Source of the DNA: Aristolochia californica
Taxonomy: Eukaryota > Streptophyta > Magnoliopsida > Piperales > Aristolochiaceae
DNA: 64,000 nucleotides
Reading direction: 5' to 3'
NCBI GenBank assembly: GCA_029961685.1
Contig: JARWKL010000008.1
Span: 35,031,619-35,095,618 of the forward strand
The notes under the pieces are model-generated. The model saw only the letters and a program-made list of their open reading frames with translations. It searched no databases and had not been told where the DNA came from. Shown here piece by piece: positions 56,918 through 64,000 of the stretch (the stretch's first letter is position 1; the number at the start of each line of letters is the position of its first letter). Made by a program: the position numbers and the translations under genes.

Positions 56918-57195
56918 TAGAGGTCTAATATAACTTGAACTCTAACTCTTCTTCAATCAAGTGGACATAAGAGAGGAGGTTGGCTTGTGGTCTGATCTTT
57001 GTGGGTCCCTCATGATCTTGCAGCTCATGGTATCTTTATGGGTCCCACTTAATCTTCAAGTCTTCTAACTTATTCCAGCTTGTGTTTCTTATCTCTTAAC
57101 TCATTCTATCTTGGGTAAGGACTCTTCTTAGCATCCCACGTCCTTATGGTAGGTCCCACCAGCTCGTGCACCATGGTGGGTCCCACATTGTAACA
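56918..57195 (-). repeat. A 5' LTR, right piece
   Basis: Continues 46592 after B: GTCTAATATAACTTGAACTC to CACATTGTAACA. Confidence 0.88.
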
Positions 57196-57200
57196 AGAGA

Positions 57201-57509
57201 AAACTCACATACTTACATGTGTTTTTCTCTAACCTTTCTCCAACTGCAACTCAAGATGCTACTTCGAATGATGATCCCCCCCCCCCCCCCCCCCTCCCCC
57301 TCTCCCCCCTAATTATAAAGAAAAAACTAGGGCAACCGCTTTACTAGAATGAAATTCCCAAATTTCCCTTAATGAAACAACAATAAATATATCTTGGACC
57401 TTTTGGGGGCTCCCTACCTCCCCCTCCAACCCCCACGGCAATCTTACTGCGAAGGTCGATCTGCCTACCGACTTAGCATAAGGCGTTGATTAGGCTCCAC
57501 AACTTAACA
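57201..57509 (-). repeat. E 5' LTR, right piece
   Basis: Continues 41179 after A and ends CACAACTTAACA. Contains a C19 tract (57276-57294). The last about 90 bases (CTTACTGCGAAGGTCGATC..) resemble the text after the R 5' LTR at 24765-24835. Confidence 0.6.
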
Positions 57510-58040
57510 CAAAATATCCAACCCAATATGCTTCAGCAAAGATTTTAACAGTGAGATGACCGTGGCACTTATATAAAAGCCCTCTTCCTGGAGCCTTCTA
57601 CAAGTATATGAGGATTCTTTCTAGTGCCTGCCAGTGAGAGATCTAAGGTTTGTGCATATATTAGCTCACAACACTAACTGTAAATGAGATATTTTTTCTA
57701 ATCACTGTAAGATAAATTAGTTTTTGGACCAGCCTTTGGTATTTTCCCACATCAACATCTTCACCAAAGCCTACACATCATTTCACATTTGTAACCATTG
57801 GTGTGTCAGTAGGGCTAGATCCCATCATTTTTGAGTCTTTGAGTAAGTCAAGTACATATTTTCTTTGTGATAGGATAACGTTATGCCTAAACAGAAGAAC
57901 TTTAATACCTAGTAAGTACTTGAGTAGTCCCAAGTCTTTTGTCTTGAATTCATTGTATATCTTTTGTTTGATTTGATTACATATCTTGAATTCACTGCAT
58001 ATCTTTTGGCACAACCCTCCTAGCATAAATGGGATTTAAC
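57510..58040 (-). pseudogene. Copia RT/RNase H remnant N
   Basis: Minus-strand copia fragment: NEFKTKDLGLLKYLLGIKVL, LSQRKYVLDLLKDSKMMGSS and PTDTPM, then RNase H start motifs toward 57510. A local duplication repeats GAATTCA.TG.ATATCTTTTG near 57950-58010. No LTR attached. It is probably the site into which E inserted. Confidence 0.7.
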
Positions 58041-58563
58041 AAAAATGGCATGATGGAGCTCCATTGCATATCTATATACCCTTTTTATTCCCAGCTTGAG
58101 GGGGAGAAATAGATGAAGAAGTACAAGAAAGAGGTATTTTATTCCACATGTTGTGGTAATTTTTATGTGACCAAAATATTCAAGAAAGGGAGAGCACATA
58201 GCATGAAGTTTTTACATCTATGAAAAAAAATTCATCAAAAGAAAATTGAAGACCAATAATCCTTTTCATTGCAAGCTGAAGTTATAAACTCCATCTTGAG
58301 GGGGAGTATTCAATAGCAGATATGGAAGAGTCTTACATGAATCTCATAGTAAAAAGTCTCACAGAGCCAAAATTAATATGGTTGAGTATTACAGGAGTCT
58401 CACAAGAGGGGGTCTCATAGAAGAGTCTCAGTTAAAGGTGTTTTAGTTTTGTTAGTCATCTATTTATGTTTAGTTATTCAATTGTTCTAGAACTTATATT
58501 TTAGTGTTCAGTTTTGGGTGTAACTAGGATAAGGGTAGTTTAGCTGCAATTGGATTCTACTTG
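58041..58563 (+). mobile_element. K-family 3' end with truncated LTR
   Basis: Interior text (TTTTATGTGACCAAAATATTCAAGAAAG, then a GAAGACCAATAATCC block) matches K and 29500-29640, followed by polypurine CTTGAGGGGGAG and an LTR from 58307 that is cut at 58563 by copia M. Confidence 0.75.
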
Positions 58564-60182
58564 TGTTGAATTTGGGACCCCACGAATAATACCTCTAGCA
58601 AGGAGAGAGAGAAAGAAAAAAAGGAAAAAGAGAAGAGCTCTCGGGTAGAGAGACAAGAGAAGGAAAATAAAAGAGAGTAGAGAGCGAACTTCACACAAGA
58701 GAGAAGAAAAAAAATAAGAAAGTTGCTTGATAAATTCTGAGTTACAATCATCTCTATTTATAGTTGAGGAGGTGATAGAGTCTATGTACAACAACTTACC
58801 TTAGGACTACTAATTACATTCCAACTAGAACTCTCTAAGATAAGACTATTATGATAAGATTATATTATCTATTTAAGAGACTAATTTAACTCAACAACAA
58901 ACACCTTCTTTAAGGACGTGAATCAAGCTAGCGAGCCAACTCTTGTTCTTATTTTGTGGGTCCCACATGATCTTCCAACTCATGTAGATAGAGATACCGG
59001 CTCGTGGTATCTTTGTGGGTCACACTTGATCTTCAAATCTTCTATTTAATTCTAGCACACGTTCCTTATCCCTTAGCTAGAGCCACTTTGTATGAGGACT
59101 CTTGTTGACACCTCTTGAGCTCATGGTGGGTCCCACCAGCTTGTGGGGCCATGGTGGGTCCCACCTTGTAACACTCCCCCTGAAGCTGAGGGTGAGAAAA
59201 CATTACAAATGCCCAGCTTGCTGCAAATGTTGGACAAAATTTTGTGAGTGACTGGTTTGGTGAGAATGTCTACAACTTGGTTCTGTGAAGATACATGCTG
59301 GAGAGATAAAATGTCGGTAGTGAATTTTTCTCGTATGCAGTGTCAATCTATTTATATATGCTTTGTTCTCTCATGGAAGACTAGATTTGATGTGATGTGA
59401 ATTGCGGCCTGATTATTGCAATATAGATTGATAGGAGCTTCTTTGTAAAAACCCAATTCAGTTAGGAGAGATCAGATCCATAGCAGTTCACTAACTGTGT
59501 GTGCTATGGCTTTGTACTCTACTTCTGCACTAGACCTTGCAACTACATTCTGTTTCTTGCTGCTCCATGTAACCAAGTTTCCTCCAACCATCGTACAATA
59601 TCCCAAAGTACATTTTCGATCATCCGGGGATCTAGCCTAGTCTACATCTGAGAATCCTTCGATGTTGATGTGTCCATGATTTTTATAGAACAACCGTCTT
59701 CCTGGTGCTCCTTTTAGATATTGTAGTATCCGTTCTAGTGTTTGCCAATGACTGAGTTGTGGTTTGTGCATATATTGACTTACCACACAGACTGCATATG
59801 AAATATTTACGTAGAGATAAATAAGTCTTTCTACCAATCTTTGATATTTTCTAATATCTACTTCTTCTCCAGCACCTGCACATAATTTTGTATTCGAGTC
59901 CATTGGAATTTCTATTGGTCTACATCCCAGCATTCCGGTCTCCTTCAGTAGGTCAAGGACATACTTCCTTTTAGATAATATAATTCCATGTCTAGATTGT
60001 AGTACTTCAATACCAAAAAAATATTTGACCAGTCTGAGATCCTTTGTCTTGAATTCAGTACATATTATTTCTTTTGTCTTTTGGATGCCCTCGAGATCAC
60101 TGCTAGTTATAATAATGTAATATCATCAACATATATGGCTAGAATTACCTTGCCCTTCGTTGTGTCTTTAATAAAGACAGAG
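58564..60182 (-). mobile_element. Copia element M, 3' half
   Basis: 3' LTR 58564-59173 (TGTTGAATTTGGGACCCC to CACCTTGTAACA, A/B family), polypurine tract (CTCCCCCTGAAGCT on the plus strand), then RNase H and the end of RT. The element is cut at 60182, where T begins. Its left flank is ACTTG, but the partner duplication is not in the window. Confidence 0.82.
59240..60182 (-). pseudogene. M RT C-terminus and RNase H
   Basis: From 60182 downward: SVFIKDTTKGKVILAIYVDD (catalytic YVDD at about 60120), a frameshift, FKTKDLRLVKYFFGIEVLQS, MLGCRPIEIPMDSNTKLCAG, GEEVDIRKYQRLVERLIYLY, SQYMHKPQLSHWQTLERILQ, YLKGAPGRRLFYKNHGHINI and GFSDVD, then a TAG and SSAEVEYKA-, YCNNQAA-type segments. Closest in the window to B. 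Confidence 0.82.
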
Positions 60183-60290
60183 TGTTATGGTCCTAGGTTA
60201 AGTACTTGGCTTTCCGCTACCTACCAGGTTGATCTTTTGGGTAGTATTGGCTAGGTGCTTAACAACTAGTATCAGAGCAGGAACACATTG

Positions 60291-60476
60291 ATGGATTCTT
60301 CAACCCAAGAGGAAATATTTGTCATACTACAGGATTTGCGGACATCAACAGGTAAGATGTATCAATATTTGCGTGAGCTGCAAGACGAGATGCATCAATC
60401 TTCCATTAAAATGGTTGCTGCGATAGATAATAAAATCGTTGTTATAGTCGCAAGAGACGTTGTCTCGGACGGGTAG
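60291..60476 (+). CDS. Short gag-like N-terminal frame of T
   Basis: ATG at 60291 just after the PBS, 61 codons, ends TAG. MDSSTQEEIFVILQDLRTST and later helical, Gln/Glu-rich residues resemble a gag N-terminal coiled coil. It is probably a truncated gag, as the same kind of sequence continues after the stop. Confidence 0.4.
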   Translation: MDSSTQEEIFVILQDLRTSTGKMYQYLRELQDEMHQSSIKMVAAIDNKIVVIVARDVVSDG

Positions 60477-60479
60477 GAG

Positions 60480-61236
60480 ACGCAAAAATTCCCAGAGCCC
60501 TCTGCCACTCCAGCGGCAATGACATTCAAAATTAGGGACACAAATCTGAAATCAGACTCCAAACTTTCAAAATCAGACAGCAGGACTCCAAACTTTCAAA
60601 ATCAGACCCGGGAAATCCAAAATTGGATGGGTATTCTGTTAAAACCTCGCAGACATTGGACGAATTGGGTAAGACCTCTGATCCAAAATTGGGGACAATG
60701 GCAATCTCCGAGCAAGGACGCCATGCGCAACAATCTCGAGCAGGGCAAGGGAACCCAGACATTCCAAAATCATGCCAACGAGGCTCACGGCAAGCCAAAC
60801 TCCTTGCCAAACAAAAGAAGGTAATATTTTCGGCGCTTCTTCCGACCAGGATGGGTTTTTGAGAGCCCTCTGTCTCAAAAAATCTCCAAGCGGTGAAGCC
60901 TCCAAGGGTTGTTGTTCAACGTCGGAGAAGGGGGAGACTCCGTTGGCTCCGTCGGACAAATATCCACTCAACCTCGCCCTCGGAAGCTCAGCGGGGAACC
61001 ATCTTCAACAAAATTGGGATAAGCTTATGAAAATTGGTCTATTTTTTGGTCAAATCGGTTGTTCCATGAGGTTGATAGGGCTCCAAGGGCCTGAGCAGCA
61101 GCAATGCTGCACGAAAATTGGGGACAGAGGCTTTCTGTTCTGTGAAGTAGAGCAACTGAGCAATTTTGATGGAACTCGGGTTTGTTTGTATGCAATGCGA
61201 GATGGAAAACTTTTGGGTTTTCTAGAAACGGTATAG
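60480..61236 (+). other. Open but unrecognised region of T
   Basis: Two overlapping frames are open. One (60519-60824) carries repeated FQNQ.R/NWM pieces built from a 36-base repeat (CCAAACTTTCAAAATCAGAC). The other (60623-60862) reads DGYSVKTSQTLDELGKTSDP, which matches LEGYAAKTSSIRVELG on the minus strand of S near 9330. The frame 60772-61236 (154 codons) has no family I recognise. Confidence 0.35.
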
Positions 61237-61383
61237 AAAATTCTATGGGTGATAATTTTTATTACGGTTGATGAGAACAGAACCAGTGTGTTTGTTCTTT
61301 TTCATTTTTCCAGCAGTAATAGTCAATTTGAACACCTTGGGTTTAATTTTTTGGATCCCATGTATGCTGCTCGGCCATGAAAT

Positions 61384-61890
61384 ATGTTTTGGATGTTGTT
61401 TGATTTTTCTACTACAGAGAACAGTAGCAATGAGCCTCTTCCAATTTCTATTGCACGCATGGATGAAGGACATGTTTCAGATTCTTTGCTGAATGGAGAT
61501 AGAATTCTTTTGAGTAGTCAAATTGATAACGGGGTGTTGTCAATTTTTCTGTGGAGGAATTATATCAATTTTTCTGGGATGAATTATCTAGTTTTGGATG
61601 AACACTGCAACAATGTGACTGTTTCGGGTCATTGTTCCAACAGTAGCAGTCCATTTCAACAGGTTGGTTTAAATTTTTTGGCTGTTATGTATGCTGCTCG
61701 TATAGATTCTGAGTTGCATTTGTCCCAAGGAACCCTTAGGGAACGAAAGGGGGAGCCACAAGATTCATACGATGATCTATTTGAACTGGGTACTGAAAAA
61801 CACTGTAACCAGACGACAGCAAATCCCCTCCAAGAAAATTCCACCACAGACTCTGAAATACATGTAGTTGTGTTACGGTCTCGGATCTGA
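61384..61890 (+). CDS. Unknown 168-codon frame in T, ends in neighbouring LTR
   Basis: Open from 61384 to TGA at 61888-61890. It contains SNSSSPFQQVGLNFLAVMYA and an acidic/polar tail with DSYDDLFELGTEKH. A diverged copy of the first motif lies just upstream in another frame (61312-61375, reading FEHLGFNFLDPMYAA). No zinc knuckle, no transmembrane segment, no known domain. The last six codons come from the adjoining LTR. The first ATG inside is at about 61459 (MDEGHVSD). It may be a decayed gag/capsid segment. Confidence 0.35.
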   Translation: MFWMLFDFSTTENSSNEPLPISIARMDEGHVSDSLLNGDRILLSSQIDNGVLSIFLWRNYINFSGMNYLVLDEHCNNVTVSGHCSNSSSPFQQVGLNFLAVMYAARIDSELHLSQGTLRERKGEPQDSYDDLFELGTEKHCNQTTANPLQENSTTDSEIHVVVLRSRI

Positions 61891-62276
61891 CACAAGGATT
61901 CTTTGGGAGGATCTGGGATCTGCCACAGGTTATGGGTCTTCCATGCATTACTGTAGGGATAGTAAGAAGACATGGGGAAGACGAAGATCAATGGAGGATG
62001 AGAGAATATGTGGGTTTTTGAGGAAAACCTTAACCTCGAGATCAAGAAGGTGATCTCAAGCCTGTTTACACTAGATTTAACCTAATTCTCAAAGCTTGTG
62101 TTTCTCATTACTCTTACCCCTTAAATAGGGTTCACCCAGTTAGGGTTTAATATAAATATTACAAAAATACCCCTATAAATAAAATATTCCAAAAAAATAC
62201 CCCTGTGGCCTAAACTGAAATAAAATAAAGTAAATTAAATAAAAAATAAAATAATAATGTTATTGTGTTCATAACA
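61871..62276 (-). repeat. 3' LTR of gypsy-type element U
   Basis: 406 bp, TGTTACGGTCTCGG to GTGTTCATAACA, homologous to the arms of S (shared TACCCCTTAAATAGGGTTCACC, TACCCCTGTGGCCTAAACTG). To its right is a polypurine tract on the minus strand (AGTGGGGGTGTAA) and a pol C-terminus, so it is a 3' LTR whose element extends rightward off the window. Confidence 0.82.
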
Positions 62277-62427
62277 TTACACCCCCACTAGAAGAACGAG
62301 CTTGTCCTCAAGCTCAAAGTTAGGTCTACGTGCCCGTGCCGAGGTCTCCATCCTTTCTCAAGCGTCAACCACAGTATCTGTGGCAGCCCTCTGGCTTACA
62401 AAACTAAAACATCCACCTAGAGAAGCA
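62277..62427 (-). pseudogene. Gypsy pol C-terminal codons and PPT of U
   Basis: Minus strand TARARRPNFELEDKLVLLVGV-like end; the segment PNFELEDKL is the same pol terminus seen in H (FELEDKLFL) and I (ELEDKL). One TGA lies upstream (near 62370) in the frame that reads ATDTVVDA. The tract AGTGGGGGTG before the LTR is the plus-strand primer. Confidence 0.72.
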
Positions 62428-62440
62428 TTTTTTTTTTTTT
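62428..62440 (-). other. A13 run, possible captured poly(A) tail
   Basis: T13 on the plus strand, i.e. 13 A on the strand that encodes the chimera, 42 bases after its last stop codon and before the gypsy pol sequence. Fits a short mRNA tail copied during capture. A random A run is the alternative. Confidence 0.5.
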
Positions 62441-62482
62441 GGATCTCCCTCTTGCAGTTTTATGTTTCGCTGCTAGACCTCC

Positions 62483-62857
62483 TCATCCCCAGGTGGTAGT
62501 AATTTCAAAATACCTAGGGCGACGATTGACTAAGAGCACAACTATCCTATAGTTGGAGAGTGGTCCAGCCCATATCGCAAGATCTCCCTCCATGCGAACT
62601 GTCTTAGCTTGAACACCAAGATGATCTTGGTTCACTGCTACCACTTCCTTATTGCCAATAATTTGCAAGGTTTCCTTGGTGGCATTCCACACATCACATC
62701 CGATTAGGAGAGGTGCCTTACAGGTAACCCATAAATTGAAGTGTGTGATGTATTCATCATTGGTCATACCTCCATTTCCTACCTCAAGCATGTATGGATC
62801 ATACCAACCACCAGGTCGTGCAAGCTCAGCATACACTTTCTTCATATCAACGCTGGA
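62483..62857 (-). pseudogene. Alpha-galactosidase (GH27) fragment
   Basis: Begins [18 protein letters not shown] and continues [78 protein letters not shown] and VVLLVNRRP, the conserved C-terminal half of the GH27 barrel and start of the beta domain in plant enzymes. The consensus WNDPDM reads WYDPYM here. The catalytic nucleophile and acid/base Asp of the family lie N-terminal to this segment. It is cut short of the usual C-terminus. Confidence 0.9.
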
Positions 62858-63919
62858 GACCATGCCCTCTTCAACTTTTCTAGCACTCCGCAAAGCACTC
62901 AACCCCGGTTCTTTTGGCCTCTCCAACTCCTTAGCACAGCCCTCCGGATCATGAGTAGCAATCCCAAGGAAGTGCCCAAGACCATGAAGCATGAAAACAG
63001 CACCCAATCTCTCAGCCATCATATCATCAACATCACCATTAATTAAGCCACCAGCCACCAATGACCCAAGAATAACTTTCTCTGCTAGCTTGTGCATGTC
63101 CATCCAGCTTACTCCAGATCTCATTGTAGAGACAACGTCATTATGGGCCTTAATGACTGCATTATAGATAAGAAGTTGATCACTCGTAAATTTACTATTC
63201 ACAGGAAAAGAACAAGTTATGTCAGAACCATAAAAATGGTATTCAGCTCCCATATCTAGAAGTGTCATGTCACCATCGTGTAAGATCCTGTCATTTGGAG
63301 CAGCAGCATGCCCATAATGAAGAACAGAGCTACTTTCACTAGTAGCACATATGCATGTGTATGAACAATATCTACTGCCTCCATACATGTACATAGGATG
63401 GAGAAACATGATCCCCAACTGATACTCTTTCATGCCCAATTTTGTTTTGAGCATAACCTCAATATGAGCCTCCAAACTTATATCATTACCATACTATATG
63501 AGTTCAAGCTCCATTCCCGACTTAAATATACGGCATTCAGTCAAGAAAGGATGCAATGTACTACAGTCTATTTCAAACTTCTCCATTTCCTCAAGCTCTG
63601 CAGGTTTGGAAAATTTGTTGCTATCAGTATTAAGCCCGTACAAGAGAAACAAGAATGGCTTTCCCAATCCTTGGTAGTGATCATAAAGCACCTTCACCAT
63701 CTGATCAGTGTAGCAAACCATGTTGACCATGTATCTTTGGTTGAAGTATGATAAGGGCTTTATTTCTCCCAGCCAAACAACATAATCAACAATCAACCTG
63801 GGAGCAAAGAGGATGGATTTTCCAGAAGCAATGTTTATTGCCCCATAAAATTCAGGTTCCCTTACTCCAATTAGGTAAGCAAAATAACTCTCTTGCCTGA
63901 AGAGTATGACATTCATAGT
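62858..63919 (-). pseudogene. Prolidase (Xaa-Pro dipeptidase, M24B) fragment
   Basis: Most of a plant prolidase. N-terminal domain: ILFRQESYFAYLIGVREPEF, WLGEIKPLSYF, YGLNTDS, FEIDCSTLHPFLTECR. Then a TAG at 63494-63496 in LELI*YGNDIS. Pita-bread domain: [47 protein letters not shown] (two metal-binding Asp kept) and [11 protein letters not shown] (metal-binding His kept, preceding Pro changed to Leu). It ends at RKVEEGMV, just before the stretch that carries the two metal-binding Glu, so the dinuclear Mn site cannot form. Confidence 0.92.
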
Positions 63920-64000
63920 ACACCTCTTTGCACACTTAGGGGTGGAATACACAGGTTCACAACCCGGATGTCCACAACCAATGTCATCACAATAAGGGTC
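63920..64000 (-). pseudogene. Cathepsin B-like cysteine protease fragment
   Basis: 27 codons at the window edge: DPYCDDIGCGHPGCEP and VYSTPKCAKRC. The Cys-rich GC.HPGCEP.Y.TPKC..KC pattern is characteristic of the region around the occluding loop of plant cathepsin B (peptidase C1A). The fragment joins prolidase at about codon TMNV (63919-63908). Its 5' continuation is outside the window. Confidence 0.85.

Larger units (their letters stand above)
46588..56922. other. Target-site duplication TAGAG around element B
   Basis: TAGAG at 46588-46592 and 56918-56922. The A LTR reads straight through when B is removed (compare 41483-41500). Confidence 0.9.
41180..57195 (-). mobile_element. Copia element A, hosting solo LTR and element B
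   Basis: Minus-strand copia: 3' LTR 41180-41758, interior 41759-46283, 5' LTR 46284-46592 plus 56923-57195, PBS (minus TGGTTTCAGAGC) at 46272-46283, perfect AGAGA duplications. RNase H, RT, integrase and gag remnants are readable in the expected order but with many stops. The 16-kb apparent length is due to B (10.3 kb) in its 5' LTR and a family-alpha solo LTR in its integrase. Confidence 0.88.
41175..57200. other. Target-site duplication AGAGA around element A
   Basis: AGAGA at 41175-41179 and at 57196-57200. Confidence 0.85.
60183..61870 (+). mobile_element. Element T: short-LTR-like start with gag-like frames
   Basis: Begins TGTTATGGTCCTAGG at 60183 and reaches CTTAACA at 60264, then AACTAGTATCAGAGCAGG (PBS-like). 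The 82-base unit also exists in S at 9204-9283. Its leader and first codons match the S gag start. No protease, RT or integrase motif is visible. It is followed directly by a minus-oriented LTR at 61871. A non-autonomous or heavily deleted gypsy-type element is the best guess. Confidence 0.5.
61871..64000 (-). mobile_element. Gypsy-type element U carrying captured gene fragments
   Basis: Reading the minus strand from the window edge: cathepsin B piece, prolidase piece, alpha-galactosidase piece, A13, last codons of a gypsy pol, polypurine tract, 3' LTR. No gag, protease, RT or integrase is seen in the 1.7 kb between the edge and the pol end. If the captured block lies inside the element, U is a non-autonomous transducing element of the maize Bs1 kind. 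The alternative, that the chimera was already in the DNA next to a truncated U, cannot be excluded without the sequence beyond 64000. Confidence 0.65.
62483..64000 (-). pseudogene. Three-gene chimera: cathepsin B / prolidase / alpha-galactosidase
   Basis: One reading frame on the minus strand runs from the window edge to TGA at 62483-62485, broken only by a TAG at 63494-63496. It contains 27 codons of a cathepsin B-like protease, about 354 codons of prolidase (counting the stop) and 125 codons of alpha-galactosidase. There are no introns, although plant genes of these families are, to my knowledge, multi-exon. No piece is complete: the cathepsin fragment lacks its catalytic residues, the prolidase fragment lacks its last metal ligands, and the galactosidase fragment lacks both catalytic Asp. 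No enzymatic activity is expected. Whether it is transcribed, from the LTR or a cellular promoter, is unknown. Confidence 0.85.

Noticed and set aside
61656..62045. 129-codon minus-strand frame across the U LTR
   Set aside because: Shadow of the LTR and of the plus-strand frame of T. Only the QIRDRN piece parallels the S gag start, and the PBS there is degraded.
62652..63046. Plus-strand frames opposite the prolidase/galactosidase chimera
   Set aside because: Antisense shadows; the minus strand carries the conserved enzyme motifs.
62483..63475. Treating the chimera as a functional two-enzyme fusion gene
   Set aside because: Each part lacks essential catalytic or metal-binding residues, there is an in-frame TAG upstream, and it adjoins retrotransposon sequence.

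Overview
This window looks like heterochromatin-type, repeat-dense intergenic DNA from a flowering plant. Nearly everything that can be identified is an LTR retrotransposon: Ty1/copia (order PR-INT-RT-RNaseH), Ty3/gypsy (order PR-RT-RNaseH-INT with a chromodomain-like end), and several non-coding LTR families. Most primer-binding sites match the plant initiator-Met type (TGGTATCAGAGC). There is also one CACTA (En/Spm) transposase remnant. I see no intact cellular gene, no tRNA or rRNA gene, no CRISPR array and no bacterial-type operon. The species cannot be named from the sequence.

Layout. 1-8410: copies of a roughly 2.6 kb non-coding LTR family ('family alpha'), minus strand, with about 2 kb of unassigned AT-rich DNA at 3721-5713. 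8542-22341: one large non-coding LTR element (K), TSD CCAGC/CAAGC. K is split by S (8670-10303, TSD TAGTC, LTRs in inverted orientation), a copia solo LTR (12037-12644, TSD GGTCC), a gag-only gypsy derivative I (13628-16544) and a full-length gypsy H (16772-21951, TSD GAAGA, LTRs about 1% diverged). 22960-26870: a CACTA transposase remnant split by an LTR (24049-26445, TSD TGGTG) that is itself split by another element. 26940-29973: further LTR pieces. 30480-32685: plus-strand copia G. 32686-37596: minus-strand copia F, split by a rearranged gypsy J.

37597-58040 is a nest with readable target-site duplications. A copia RT/RNaseH remnant (N) is followed by copia E. The E LTR is split by copia A (41180-57195, minus, TSD AGAGA). 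The A LTR is split by copia B (46593-56917, plus, TSD TAGAG). B holds element C in its 5' LTR (47110-49717, TSD TTTTT) and element D in its integrase (51853-53871, TSD GATGA). 58041-61870 holds a K-type LTR end, the 3' half of copia M, and an unclassified gag-bearing element T.

The most interesting piece is the right edge (61871-64000, minus strand). A gypsy-type 3' LTR, polypurine tract and pol C-terminus adjoin an intronless reading frame that joins fragments of three unrelated cellular genes: cathepsin B-like cysteine protease, prolidase (Xaa-Pro dipeptidase) and alpha-galactosidase (GH27). An A13 run follows the last fragment. One frame is kept through both junctions, with a single in-frame TAG. 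This looks like gene capture by an LTR retrotransposon, comparable in kind to maize Bs1. The element continues past the window edge.
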